From contig JAHNUO010000013.1 of NCBI GenBank assembly GCA_019787685.1, positions 310,001-374,000 of the forward strand: 64,000 bases of DNA. Reading direction: 5' to 3'. This DNA comes from Chiua virens. Lineage: Eukaryota; Basidiomycota; Agaricomycetes; Boletales; Boletaceae. Positions 1-12,700 of this stretch are shown one piece after another. How positions within the stretch are numbered: position 1 is the stretch's first letter; each line of letters opens with the position of its first letter. The translations under genes and the position numbers were made by a program. Under the pieces are notes generated by a model. The model had not been told where the DNA came from. It saw only the letters and a program-made list of their open reading frames with translations, and did not search any database.

Positions 1-3000
1 ATGTTTGTCGTATTGGTGGTCCGGCAGTAAATAGTTCTCGCTGCTGTATAGGCACGATGCTCTCCCGAGTCACCCGCCATTCGGTCTCTGGCTGCGTATT
101 TGACATCGAAGTCTGATTTGGAAGGTTGTCCAGCGAACTCAAGTGGAGATAGATACGCCGTTCGCCGTGCGCTTCGAAGCAACAGGTGTTCCTCCTGGGA
201 TGGAAAGCTTTTGAAAAAACTGTTGCCAGTGTTCTGGCTCTCCTGGAAGAACTGAAGCCTTTCGTAGTGCTCCTTGATCTCTTTCGCAATGATGAAGAGC
301 TCGTGATGTTGGGAATTCGTCGGAAGGTCGAGCCATTTAACCTGCTGCATACACGTGAGGTGTTTAGGGTACCAGTTTCGCGGAGGACACATCGAGGCGA
401 TTAAACCCAGCAGTTCAGCATCGCGAGAGCTGAATTTCATGATTGACCAGCAACCGGCTGACCGCAGTAAGGATGACGCTTCCTCTGTACCCGACTTGCC
501 CGTAAGAGAATCGGTACCACACCCACTAGTCAGAGCGTGCAGGTAAGCACGGTACAATTTGTCCGTCAGACTGCCGTTCCCAGTCAAGCAACCCAGGTCG
601 GTATCAACAGTATACGTCTGATAGGTGACCGGCTGAAGGGCAGAGTCACCGGTGTTGACCTTGACGCTGACGTGATGTCCGACTTGGCGAAATGAGACTG
701 TGCCTTCAGGGATGAGGATACATCGGGGGGTAAGGTCCACGCCTTTGACATTCCTGAGTTTCGGCCGAAGCACCAGCTGATTGACCAAACCAAACATGGT
801 CCCAACAGACTGGTTCTCGTCATAAACCATACCGCGGATGCTGTGGCATTGCAGATCTCCATCCTCGTCAACGTAGAAGGACAAGCTATAACGGGGTAAC
901 CCCACGGAGAGTCGCAACAATGCGTTGTTGGAGTTGGTCTGGGACACGCTGACAAGGAGATGACGTGGTGCATCAAGTGGCTTCAAGAGGTTCGAAACCA
1001 TGTCCCAGGATTTGCTTCGCATGTCAACGAGGGATTCATGCGAACTTTCGTTGCCTCGATATGCGCGATATTGCCCGAAAATACAACAAATCCTCCAGTT
1101 CTCCGCTGAAGTTTCCCAGAGATTGTCGAGAGGGCGGATCTCCATGATGGATGATGAAAGGTTCAACCAGTGAGCATGGCCCTCGATCAACACATCCGGT
1201 AAGTCTCCCTTCAATTTTTGTTGAGGGATAAGCTCCATCATTTCTGACCGATTGGGAAGCGGTTCTATTCGTTTCGCTTGTATCACGAGATCCGAACCAC
1301 TGCCTCCGAGCGAAAAGTACACCTGGGCGTACCAACGAGTCAACGTTTGTATCCCAAACCTCAGAGAGTGCACCTACTTGGTGACCAGATATCATGCCCC
1401 TGGTCGAGTAATCCATGCCCGAAACATCAGCCGGTATAATATCGAGTACTTGCTGCAGAACCGATCAGTAATTCCATGCTACATCGGGGACAGCACAACG
1501 TACCTCTCCAAACAATTGGTTGTAGCAGGCGTGTTGCAAAATTTCGCTCGGCAATCTTCCGAGTGGTTTCCCATCCACTAAAAGCAAGCCGTCGAGCAAA
1601 TTGAAATGCACATATTGAGAGGACTGCCGCGGTGTAGCTGTTGCCGCAGTCATACACGAAACCCAGCGTGAATTTGGACTCGACAGCGAGCTCCACTTTG
1701 AACCTGGGCGGTAGTCGGACCAAATCCTTCTGATCGCATTGTCAATGCCTTCATCGCTGGAATCGTCTTTGATAAGTTTGCTCAGGGTGTCCTCGAGAGC
1801 CAGGGAAAGACGTCGATCGCGATCAAGGAGTAACTTCGAATGGGGAAAGAGGCAATCGACCTTGCTGGGCGTATGCTCACGGATTAATGTAGCAGATAAA
1901 AGTAACATGCAAACGTCTTCAGCAGAACAAAGCACGTTTCGGATCATGGGATGATCAACGTCAAATGTACTTCGACAAATGGCGGCTGTATCCCTCAGGT
2001 ACCCACGGAACTCTTCATCCCCCGGAGTCCTTGTCAGTTTGTCGGATAGCTCCTTTAACCAGGCGAACACCCTGCTACGCACAGTGCGAAGTAGTCCCAA
2101 CGCCTTCGCGGAGACCGTTTTATCTGGGCTAGATGCAAGTAGACGACGGAGCAAAAAGGAAACAGTGTCCATCGTTACAGCTTCCAACCAACTAGCTTCG
2201 ACATCCTGGACAAGAGTATCGAGCTCTCCCAGAAGAGCATTGCAAAACGATGGGTCTTGAAGCACTTGATGCCATGTCCACCTCTGAGTACTGTCAAGCG
2301 GTCCAACTTGAGAGATAGCCTGGGCCAAAAGAAAATGGACCTCTTGACGACGGAAACTCAGCGATCGACCTTGAAGCTCTCTAAGAAGGTTAAGCCATTG
2401 AAGAATGCCACCACTGCGAAGATGACCGAACGCCAGGAATTCATGGATGGAAAGATTCACAGGACAGTCGGATTGATTTGCGACGACTTCGTTCGACGTG
2501 TGGGATGTGGTGTGCACATACTTTTGCAACTGTTGGTAGGGACCACTCTGCAGCTCGTACGTGCAGTACTCTCCAACATCGACATGACCCAGTGCGTCCG
2601 AGACGGGAATACAAGCACTGCAATCAAAACCATAATATTTCAGCCCATTTTTGACGCAGACCTCTTCCTTCGTGGTGGGGATGCGTTTTGTCTTGTAATG
2701 GGTGACGACGAATGGTTTTGTATCAGAAGCGAGGGTGATCCGTGACCTCGGATGCTGCTTAAGGTATGACTGGAGTGCAGCATAATCAGGGAGTTGGATG
2801 TAGGGATCTGTCGGTTCAACAAGTGGTGAACATAGCTCGACCAAAAGATGGAATGTGGCAGTGCGCCACATGTTGATAGATACGGGACAATCCAATTCGA
2901 AAACGACAGCTTCGGCCTGGGCCTGGTTGGCCGGCAAGGGCCATTCGTGAACAGCTATAATAATATCCTGGTTCTCGAGACCGCACTTCTGACAATATCT

Positions 3001-4885
3001 GTCGTGATATATGTGACCGTACCAATCGACGTAAAATTCGTGATCTAGATTGGCGGCTTGTTGCTGGAGATCGGCATATTGAGAATTCAATCTCTCAAGT
3101 TCAGCAACCTTATCACGAACTTCTTCTCGAGCCGTTTCCTCGATCCGGGCCTTCAGGCCTTGAAGGTGCGAGGATCTTCTGTAAAAGCGAATGGCGAAAG
3201 CGGACGCAGTCGGAGAAGAAAACACCGACCACATAGGATGTGACTGGGAGTGACGACGAGAGATATATTGATGTACTTGACGAAGACGATCTAGGTTAAC
3301 AGCCTTGTGAAGTAGTAGGTCTTCTAGAAAACGTGTCGGGACTTCCGGAGAGTAGTCTGCGAGCATCGGGATTTCCCTGATGGCCAATTTGTCGAGCGCA
3401 ACCCATAACTCAACTGTGGTCAACAACATGACCGACAAGAGCTCCGGATTTTTTGCATATGTCTTGACTGCACTCGACGAGTATTTGTTTGCTAAGATCT
3501 CAAGGTTTACGCAGGCTTTGTTGTTATCTGTGACCAAATCAACCCAGCCGTCGATACCCTGTTCAACTGCCCGTTCAACGTCGAAAAGGGTAACGTAGGG
3601 TTCACTCCGATAGGCCGCCTCGAAGAAGTCTCCTGAGGATGATAGAAAGTCATCGAGTGTACCTCTACGACAGTGTTGGGGTTCAAAGGGGGTGCCATCC
3701 GATTTGACGCCGACAGAGGCAAGAGCTTTCTGAATGTGGTCGCCACTACTCGAAAGTGAGAGCTGGATGTCATGGGTGAAATTGAGTTGGGAAGGGTTCC
3801 AGAAAGGGGATGCACGTTGAACAGCCTGCACCAATCTCCATCTGTCATTCAGAATTGATCGAAGGGACATGCAGGTCTGCAAAACGATCTTTGAGAGCCA
3901 ATCTGGTGCGGAAGAACCAAGCTTCTTCAACCGTCGACTGATCTTGGAGGACATGGATTGGATGAAATCGTTTGGGAGAGAGGCACAGATCTTTTCCTTT
4001 GCGAGGCAACACATGAAGAACAACATGAATTCCTTGTAGGTATTATACCCGACGCTAGACCTATCCAGTGACGTTTGTATAGCGACTCGAATGAGAAGCC
4101 AGAGCGGTGAACGTCGCCACGGAAGCTTCGAGTTATTCCATGTGACATCGTCGCCGACACGCTTGCTAATGCGAACGATCTCGGCAGGGCGACCGACACT
4201 CCTCAAGATGCCAGTAAGCAACTCGGTGATGTAACGGGGATGCGTAGTGTCTCTGGTCTCGAGAACAGTAGACTGCGCCTTGCGAGTTGTTGCAGCTGCA
4301 TCGAGGACATCGTCGTTCATGTGAACAAGGAAGTTGGCGAGCTCGGAAAGAAAGTCGCTGTCATCGAACACGTTATTGAGGACCTGAATGGCAGGCCCCG
4401 GATATGAGCAGATGAGCTTGCCCTGCGTAGTCATTACATCATGGGCTTAGGCGACACCTCGAACGACTCAAAAACGGTGACAAGTTTTTGTTTTTTGAAA
4501 ATGACAGCTGCATTCTGGGCTCGGATGAGAAACGAGACGATATCTACGTGTCGTGAGCTCCTGTGATACTCTGCAGGCTCGAGGACTCACCTCCAACTTT
4601 CATGTTCCTTAGCAGGAAAGTGATCTGGGACCGGTCCAGGCTTTGAGACTGCATAACGACCTGCAAATTGCCCAGCATTCGTGAAATGCTAGGCCACTGC
4701 AATACGCCACCTTGGTTGGCATAGCCACTATAAAGATGGGAGGCTGTGGCAATTGCTGTGGCCAGACAGTAATCGTTGTGAATGCTGTGATCGTCTCCAC
4801 CAGGAAGCTGAAGAGGACAAAACACATGTGTGACGAGGTACTTTAACGTGCTGACGTCCTTGGGGTCAAGGACAGAATTGGACAT
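1..4885 (-). CDS. DUF6606-type giant protein (ubiquitinyl hydrolase-like), 5' part, runs off window
   Basis: Seen: exon 1 4591-4885 starts MSNSVLDPKD and carries the N-terminal HVFCPLQLP motif. Intron 4544-4590. Exon 2 1504-4543 holds about 1,000 codons including SYPGPAIQV and NFLVHMNDDVLD. Intron 1453-1503, exon 3 1378-1452 (GMDYSTRGMISG), intron 1323-1377. Exon 4 is open from 1322 to the window edge. Exon phases agree at every junction. Known: this arrangement is typical of the ~3,000-aa Agaricomycete proteins with DUF6606 at the N terminus and DUF3638/DUF3645 further on, usually annotated 'ubiquitinyl hydrolase 1'; the biochemical role is not settled. Only the N-terminal ~1,570 residues lie here. 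Odd: within exon 2 the frame slips at 4443-4446. The conserved stretch with IRAQNA ends in SPK, and the next open frame (HDVMTTQGK) is one nucleotide out, beside a run of three C. This is a genuine frameshift or a base-calling error. Confidence 0.8.
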
Positions 4886-5689
4886 TTGTGAGATGGATAT
4901 TGAGAACGAGTTTCAGTGTCAGAACGTAAAGCGGTGGGGAAGGAAGGAAGGACGCTACAACACGCTGAGGTGCTGGTCTTATGTTTGTTGATCTGTGGCG
5001 AAGAAATTGACTGATATTCGACGATCTGAGTCCGAACAACACAGGATGGACCCACATTGTTATCAATGGTGCGGATATAGCAAGTCGCGTCCACGTCCAT
5101 AATGATGGCATGATGCTTTGAAGTCGTTCCTACCATTGGCAATGCCCGCAGTCACCGGATCCAAAACAACTTTCTCAAAGCAGGATCTAAATAGAACGAC
5201 ATGCCTGTTGATGTACTCCATCTTGCGCCATGTGTTCAACAAGAAACTCGGTCATTTTTACCTGTCAAGAGGGACAGACAAGGTTGGCTGAGCCCCGTAG
5301 CGGCCGCAGTGCGGTAGGAGCCAGGAAAACTTGAAACATTCCCATGAGTTTCCGAGTCCCATTCGCTGAAGTCAAATATGTACGTACTAGTACATAAGTA
5401 ATTCCGTGTTGACTCCGCGGACGTGGAGCTTGGCGTTTGCAACTGCGAATACAACGAGGCAAGATCCGAGTCGATCACGAGTTTACTGTTCTAAAATGAT
5501 TCGGCCATCCTTACTGTAACTCCAACACTCCTTGATAAGTTTTCCATCCCGCTCCATCATAGAAACAAAGTCTCCCCATCCTTGGCAGACATCTTGCCAA
5601 TTCTTCCCTCACAGCCTCACAGCCTCACGGACGGCGGCAGGTATCTTGTTTGAAGACCTATGCTGACACTTAACCTATTTCGTCCGCCT
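4886..5689. other. Intergenic, no gene seen
   Basis: This lies between the start of the DUF6606 gene and the decayed 3' end of the TAH18 remnant, both on the minus strand. I found only short ORFs without family resemblance. It presumably holds the promoter of the DUF6606 gene. Confidence 0.4.
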
Positions 5690-7580
5690 TCTGTGGCCTC
5701 GTGTTGTAACTTACCCGAAAATAACCATCGCTGCCTCGCCGCACTCCAAGAAGTTGCCACACCTATTCCTTATCCAGTCATAGAAGGTCTTGAACGTACG
5801 CCTCTTTGTGCCTCGAACGCCATCGCGTGAGAATGCAATTCGATGGGTGCTTCAGCATAGGGTTTCCCATTCTGCGCCATAGTGGTAATACTTTGAAGTT
5901 GATTCCGATACCCAAAGTAAAGCGTTGTAGCTGGAAAGAATCAGAGATGGTGTTCGCGGAGCGCTCCAAGAAGACTGACCATTTGATCCTGTGTGGATGC
6001 GATCCCAGGGCCGACACACATAACGGGTGTTAGGAGATCATTCGGTAGCGAAATTAAGCAATTTCGAACGGTAATGCGCAACTTGTCACCTACAGTATAG
6101 AATTCAGCACGGATTACAGCGGGAATAGATTTGCTTACCAGCCTGAAGTGCAGCAAGATAACTTGTATACACACCTTTTCGAGGCACCCTGAATTTCGTA
6201 CGATATTTAAATTATGACACACGAGTGAATTTCGCGAGGATGCTTCTGCGTATCGTGTTGGTATCGAGCGTGTTCAGCATAGAAAAACCTACTTTCGGAG
6301 AGCTTGCTATCGAAAATTGTCATGGTCGGAGGGGAGGAAGAAATCAAAGACATGGTATTCGCACTAACCGGAACTCGCTTACAAATGATCAATTGAACCT
6401 CCCTAATGGAGTGCTTCACTCGCTGACAGTATTCATATAGCTCGTCCTAAGTGATGGTTAATGTGCAAGAATTATTCGACAGGGATGGCTTACGGCGCCT
6501 TCGATAGAAATGAATTCGACAACTTTCACCCGTTCCATGTCACGGACCGAAAACCAACCATTGAAGCAACTCGAAAAAGAACCGGCTCGGTACTACGGTA
6601 TTGAACAAGTGAACAGTGTACGAGGCGTCGTAAGCGTACGTTCAGGTAAAGATTGGTCCATGTGTGAAAGCAAGAAAAACTGCTGGGCACTCACCTTTCG
6701 TCGAATCAGTGATGGAAAACGGTCCATCAGCGGTATCCCCATCTCAAAGATGCTAATGGGCTGTCCACCTCAGAGGCTAGAGCATTGGGATGGATAACAG
6801 CAACATCCCCCAGTAGATAACTGTAATATTAACGTCAGCATAAACCACCAGATGAAACCATCACTAGTACTCGAACTCTCTTTCCGAAACAAATTCGAAT
6901 GCCTGACGTCTTGAAACCAATCGTCTGCAGCAATTCTGCGGTTATACCGAACCGTCACATCCAAGTACTGTCTCTGATAGTCGCCAGAGGGTATGTGTAT
7001 TCGGTTGCGGCAGGGACATTCACAAGCTTGATGCGAGGTGGGGATAATCTCGATTCTGACAGCACCTCGAGTAAGCGTATAGCTCTATCAAATTTCCAAT
7101 TAGTTGTTCTATCCACAGATCCAGCACGCCTTCTACGCTGGGTCCTCAGTCAACGACCTCGTGTGCTAAAGCTCACGTCCTCCTAGATTGGCTAGCCGAC
7201 AAGCTGAATTTTTTCTAACCAGCAAAACTTTTGATAGGTTGAATCGCCCAATCCAAAGACAGCAAAATTCTATGTCCTCGAAAAAATCGTTCGGAAGATC
7301 GGACCGCAGTAGAGAATTCCAACTATCGGGCCACGAGGCATCTGGCACGCGGTTCTATGCCCAACCCCGTGGTTCGGAGGATCAATCCCTCCTGAAAGAT
7401 AGGAATGGTGAAGGTTTTACCAACAGCCAATAATTTGCATACAGGGGGATTCGGATAAGACCCAATGTTGCACACACGACATTGAAGCGAGCCCTGCGGC
7501 ATTCTCTCGCGATCCGGTCAGCGACATCTTGGGCTGTGCCGGTTTCCATTGCGTACAGGCAGACATCGTGGGTGTGTTGA
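5690..7580 (-). pseudogene. TAH18: Decayed TAH18 (NADPH-dependent diflavin oxidoreductase)
   Basis: Reading the minus strand from 7580 down, pieces of Tah18 appear in the right order but in shifting frames. FMN domain: LYAMETGTAQDVADRIAREC, then LLRSDLPNDFFEDI and FGLGDSTYQKFCW. Linker and FAD domain: AADDWFQDVRH, FEFVSERE, GDVAVIHPNA, DTADGPFSITDS, MDQSLPERT, SIEGA, LYEYCQRVKHSIREV, QFSIASSP, HPREIHSCV, RTKFRVPRKGVYTSYLAAL. NADPH domain: LISLPNDLLTPVMCVGPG, YYHYGAEWETL, AFSRDGVRGTK, AYVQDLL. Known: Tah18 feeds electrons to Dre2 for cytosolic Fe-S cluster assembly and is normally essential. Several splice donors and acceptors survive (for example GTAAGC after the LAALQAG piece). There are many single-base frameshifts and in-frame stops (after HPREIHSCVII, after AYVQDLL), so no full product is possible from this copy. 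A functional copy is expected elsewhere. Confidence 0.85.
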
Positions 7581-7606
7581 AGTGTTGAAGACTAATTTCC
7601 GGCCGC

Positions 7607-7854
7607 CTATGAGGTCACGTGTGCCGCGATCCTTTTCGGATGAGGCAGAGATAGACTATTTATTTTCTCGCTCGATCAAATATGTCAAATTGATTTTGGA
7701 TTGCATTTTCTAGGGATAAATACGGGTCATCTGACTGGCTGGCTATCACGTGCGGCAAGAAAGCCGCTCGACCCCCTTGCGTCGCGACCAAATTTACCAG
7801 ACCGTCTATTGCAGACTCTCATCGAGAAGGATCGCGGCACACGTGACCTCATAG
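7607..7854. repeat. MITE-like inverted-repeat element
   Basis: Left end 7607-7640 (ctatgaggtcacgtgtgccg...) and right end 7821-7854 are inverted copies of about 31 bp with very few mismatches, 248 bp overall, centred on the CACGTG palindrome in each arm. The interior has no convincing ORF. A third copy of the right arm lies at 9286-9337. Size and structure suit a small non-autonomous DNA element; no clear target-site duplication was identified. Confidence 0.5.
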
Positions 7855-8508
7855 ACAGGCTGGTCACCAGACTAGTTTGCGAGCAAGGTGATGCGATTTG
7901 ACACCCAGCCTCCAGGCCACATATGACCACATCTTCTACCGCCCGTCGCTATCATGATTATGCGTTGTCACTGACATGACGTGGCGTGGCGTTGCTAAAG
8001 TTGTTGCCAGTGCCGTCTGAGTTGATTTGTATCCTCGCCTCATTTAGCCCCATCTCTCCATGCCATGTGGGATAGTACATATACCGCCTCCAGAAAACGA
8101 TGGGTAAGAGCCACATGTTGGATCTGTCGTATTACTGCTGTCCGTGTCTAATACGTCCTGCCAAGATGGCAATTTCATCCTTTTCCATGTCTCTCAACGT
8201 CCCGAGTCCGAGTCGGCTGAAGGCTACCATGATACAAGACCACGAACCGGATTGGATCCATCCGCGTAAGTCATCTCAGAATTTGCGCGTTCATCCGAGT
8301 TGCCGCTCACTTGTTGACATTGCCGTCCACTGCCAGTGGTAGTGTATCTCTTACCTTTTCATCTCTCTGCAGGTGTAAACGGCCTCACATGCATTACATA
8401 CCCGAAATGCACCGTGACCCCGTTTCAATCAAATTGTTGGGCAAGTCTGTTTCAGACTTGTAGCCTAGATACAGATACATAATCCATCCTTTAACACTGA
8501 TGACGAGG
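7855..8508. other. Intergenic, no gene seen
   Basis: This is upstream sequence of the Kre9-like gene at 8590. I recognise no coding region; ORFs here are short and unsupported. Confidence 0.3.
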
Positions 8509-8516
8509 TATAAATA
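8509..8516 (+). promoter_or_regulatory. TATA box of the Kre9-like gene at 8590
   Basis: TATAAATA lies 81 bp before the ATG. All five Kre9-like paralogues in the window have TAT(A)AAAT-type boxes 52-81 bp upstream of their starts, which supports this as a real core promoter element. Confidence 0.55.
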
Positions 8517-8589
8517 CGTACGTTTCCTTTCCATATTTTTCAGTGCTTTCGATCGAACGTTCAATTTCTTCAGTCCTTCAAATTTCCTC

Positions 8590-9128
8590 ATGATTCCAAA
8601 GTATTTCATTTCTTTACTTGCACTTGGGGCCATCGTACCCTTTGCCCAGGCTATAGACCCGAACTCCATAGTACCGTTTAAGTAGCCAACATCGAAAAGT
8701 ACTTTGAAAAGGGGAAAGACCTATCATGCCGAATGGTATGTTGTAGCGTTCTTGTCTGATTCTCCTCACACTGCCTTTTTTACAGGAGGACCGATAACAT
8801 CCCAGCCCAATTAGGGGTGACCGGTACCCTTTGGTTGGTCAAGGGTGACGGTACAAAAGTCGGTGCGTCACTCGCCCCGTTTACCAAGGGTTACTATTGA
8901 ACAAGCCCGTAGAACCTGCGTTGGCTGGGCCTTTCTACCTTCTCGACGGTGGAGCTGACTTCGACGTCCCCGAGGATTTCGAAGACAACTGGCCAAAGGC
9001 GTCACTTTTGCGTGAGTGCACTCGCGATTCGCTTGGTACACTAAATATGTGATCCGCTGGCTTTCTTCCCAGTGACGTATGGCACCCAGACCGACAAAAC
9101 CTCCGGCCCCGAATTCTACATTCCATAA
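8590..9128 (+). pseudogene. Kre9/Knh1-like small secreted protein, single nonsense codon
   Basis: Four exons with consistent phases: 8590-8735, 8786-8862, 8913-9011, 9073-9128 (126 codons including stop). Exon 1 starts with a signal peptide (MIPKYFISLLALGAIVPFAQA). Later exons carry KRGKTYHAEW, TDNIPAQL and the C-terminal GPEFYIP that matches the family ending 'SPEF'. Known: this resembles the Agaricomycete Kre9/Knh1-like N-terminal family (PF10342 type), small cell-wall or secreted proteins. Odd: codon 32 (8683-8685) is TAG inside exon 1, just after the signal peptide, although every splice junction and the downstream frame are intact. One substitution separates it from a 125-aa product. Read-through, error or recent inactivation are all possible. 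Confidence 0.75.
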
Positions 9129-9285
9129 GGGCGAATCAAGACCATTCGCAATTCGGATTTCCTTGCGTGGTACTGGTAATAGGATGCTTAACGGAAAGCT
9201 TGTACTAGTATCGTCTCTGGTTATTTGAACTTTTTTGTTGAGCATACGTATTGGGCCATCAAACCTTCAAGGCACGCGCGACTGA

Positions 9286-9337
9286 GACCGAAAAGGATCG
9301 CGGCACACGTGACCTCATATACGGCCTGGTCACCAGA
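9286..9337. repeat. Solo copy of the 7.6-kb inverted-repeat arm
   Basis: The sequence gaaaaggatcgcggcacacg and what follows matches 7824-7872, including the downstream ctggtcaccag. Only one arm is present; no inverted partner was found nearby. Confidence 0.5.
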
Positions 9338-9790
9338 GGGTATCCGCCGTATCGAGATTACAAAGTACTACATACAGCTGGTGCTATGCCGTATACGTCA
9401 CAGTCTTGGAGTATCACGACCAATACCCTACCATTGTATCTAACTTGCTGGGAATTGCTTGTGTAATCAATATCATACAACATTGCAGATCTGACCGAGG
9501 TCCGATAAGGGGTTACACAAATTTATAGGATCGTTGCCATACTACGAGGATGATTTACATTATTACCATGGAATATACATACTAGCAAGGCATTGGCGCA
9601 TTTCTTGTATACTACTGCAATTGTGGTAGTTGCTGGTAATGTCTTTAGTGCTTTCGAAACTTCTGTAATTACTGCAAGGAGTTATAAGCCCTTATCGCAG
9701 CCAACACCGTTAGTAGGCAATAAATACATTTACATTTTGAACGAGCCATCGAACTACTCATAATTAAAAGTAGATTTGGATGGTCATTGT
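9338..9790. other. Intergenic, possible 3' flank of the Plavaka element
   Basis: AT-rich sequence with no recognised ORF. The end of the transposon should lie here, but I could not identify terminal inverted repeats by eye. Confidence 0.3.
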
Positions 9791-9795
9791 CATAG

Positions 9796-12700
9796 CTAGA
9801 AATAAGCATCCGAGTCGCTGTCCTCATAGCCGTCACTCATACTGTTGTCACTATTTACATCTGAATCGTCCTCGTCCTCGTCCTCTTCGTCAGGATTCTC
9901 ATCGCTTTGAGATACATGCCTTGGGCGAGTATCTTCAATACGATCGACCTCTTCTTCTTCATCGCCAGCGGATAATTGGTCGTCAACCAGCCCATGGTTG
10001 TGTCGTAAGTACGCAGTGTCATGACCTACACCAATTGCCGCATAGCGAGTGAACATATCTCGATCAGCAAAACTAATATTGTTAGCATGCAAGAGGTCGA
10101 GATATGTGAAATAAAACTCACATATTTACATAATACCTTGCCCAATCATCAGACTCCCCAGGTAGTCTGGCTACTGACATGCTGCCCCGTAAGAATTGAT
10201 CGGTGCGACCATCTATGAAAGCTGGAATGAGGTGACATCCACGGATCACCAGGGAGGGATCCAGAAAGCCGAAAGCAGGGCTCTCTCCGTCTTCAGGCAC
10301 AAATCCAATCTTTGGAAGAGTGCACTGCTGGAAACCCCACCTATGGTCCGGATCAATTCCTAGCCAACGGACCCAGAGGACCTCCATCGTCTCCTTTGAA
10401 CCGCTAACACCACCGGGAGAGTAGGAAACGTCAATACGGAATGCCTTGAGTAGCTGACAGTACCAGAAGGGGTGATAGTTGGGACCTTCTTCCCTCGACA
10501 GAGTCATGAGGAAAGAAGAACGGTTTGTCCGCAGGCAATCATGGGCTCTGCGGATATCATAGCTTGTGTAGTTGATGCGAACGATTTTCGACTCCACGAT
10601 CCGGTCTGGGTTCAGAAGATGCAATTCATTTCGTTCCTCCGGGGTGAATAGCCGCTCGTCGCCGTCAAAATCCAGGCGGAGTAATCTGGACAACAGGTGG
10701 TCCTTGAGACATGCGGTGAAATCAGGCTAGGAGACATGTAAGCATGTATATGTATCAACCAAAGTCACTCGCCTTAATAGCCGGGTCGTCAATATGGTCG
10801 ACAAGGAACCGAGGGAGATTAAGGACATTGTCCTTTCGAGCTTGGCTTGCCATCGAGTGATGCAACGTCGGCGAAGAGTCAACATCATCTGTAACTTGGT
10901 CCTGGTCGTGCTGTCGTCTCAGAAGAGTGCGACGACGCTCTTGCCTCGCAAACTGTTCCTCGACATTCTTCTTGTTCGATAGTCCATACATCTTCTTGAT
11001 TTGACGGTGCGCCAGCTCTCCCTGAAGGCACACGTATGTCAGAGGTACGTCAGAGACATGCTGCAAGAAAAAATAAACCTTCAGGAAAAAGCTTTACACT
11101 TACAATTTGGGTTGAGAACGAGTCAGTCGTCCCGAACATCTTGATCATTGCGACGTAGTCACCCAGGGCGTGGAACTTGTACGTGTTGAGATTGAATGTT
11201 TTTGGGAGCAAGGCCGCTGAGTGCACTTCTTTCTTTCAACGTCCAGCGTTGACCTCCGCCAATTCCCTCCTCTGCCGTTGCGCAGCTTCCATGGGTAACT
11301 CACGAGTTTTGAAGGCGGTGCAGGTGGCTCGTTGAAAGTGGCGAAGCTGATCACAAAGGGTCCGTAACAACTGTTGGAGGAGTGTGAGCGAATCGTCCGT
11401 GTGAATTCGAAGTTTGGCCAATGCATGCCATTCGGAGAGTCGGAATAGGAGGCGCTGAATGTTTAAGTCGTGCGCATGAGGGAAAAGTCCTTCGAACACG
11501 GGGATGGAACACTGCAGTGAAGCTCATTAAGCACTGCGAACCGAGACGCGCGAAAGATCCTACCTGTAGTACGTGCTCAAAGAACCATGCCGGTCGCTGG
11601 CTTGTGTCCGCTACATCCGGAGGGAAACGGCGGATTGCGTTCAATCCAAAAGATGGTATTTGCATGAATCTATCAGATTAATTGTCAGCAATCACGTTCA
11701 AATTACCCTTGGAAGAATGTCGAGCACACCGTTCATTGAGTATGTCGATCCCACGTGGATCGGCAGCATAAATCAATCGGAGCAGATGCTTGAGAACCGA
11801 TTTGAGAATGCCAAGCTCGAACTCGTGGAGTAAATCTACAACTAGAATTGGGTACAGGCTGAATCCCGAGGGTGAGAGTCGCTCGCAAAAAGAATTCTGA
11901 GAGGGTTAGTGAGGTCACTCCCAATAAGTCGAAGAGGATTCTTACCAAAGTCGGAACCAGGGATTCGTCTTTGAGAAGGGTTTCTACAGCTGTACCCTTC
12001 AACGGCCGGCCAAGTACATAGATTGCCCGTCGCGCGAGTTTGATCTTATCCGCCAAGTAGGTTCTTGCCTGAGAAATTCTTGCAGCAACGTCTCTGAGAA
12101 ATCCGGTCCAATGGAACTTTGATTTGGGGATGAGGCAGCGAGGACAGGGGCAGCAGCCTTTGTCCCGGATGGTAGCAAGGAGAACTCTTCCAAATTCAAA
12201 TAATCAGTTTCACACCAGCAAGCGTATGCAATTGACTCACTTTTCTGGATAGTCGGCTGAGTAAGTAAATATCCTAGGGTATACTCTCCTGGTGATGCCG
12301 TCGAAGCATTTCACGACGATTCCATTCTTGTAAGCCTCGACGAAATCATCGTCCAGCAATAACGTCCAGATCGCTTGAATGAGTTCTCGTTTGCAATGAG
12401 TGAGAAGGTCACGGTTGTGTTTCTTGCCAGACACCGAGGATAAAATTTTTTTGATGGACTCCGGAAGCTGAGAGGTTGGGTGAGACTTCGAGAGCAGCGC
12501 AAGAAAGCAGAAAATCAACCTACAGAAGGGATAAACGCAATCGGATGACAGCACCCTGACTGAGGATTGGATCGAACATATTTGGAGAGGTTTCCAAAGA
12601 AAAGATAGATGGGCCACGCAGACGCATGCCCAAACTGGGCGAGTCGAGTCGAATCCGACCAGAACATGAGGCCTGCAACTACTCTTTCCAACTTGCAGCT

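Noticed and set aside
1252..1581. 109-codon plus-strand ORF
   Set aside because: It is the antisense shadow of exons 2-4 of the DUF6606 gene.
11236..11280. Possible tiny intron removing the TGA in the Plavaka transposase
   Set aside because: The only candidate donor (GTCAAC) is weak, and joining to the CTCAG acceptor does not keep the conserved frame.
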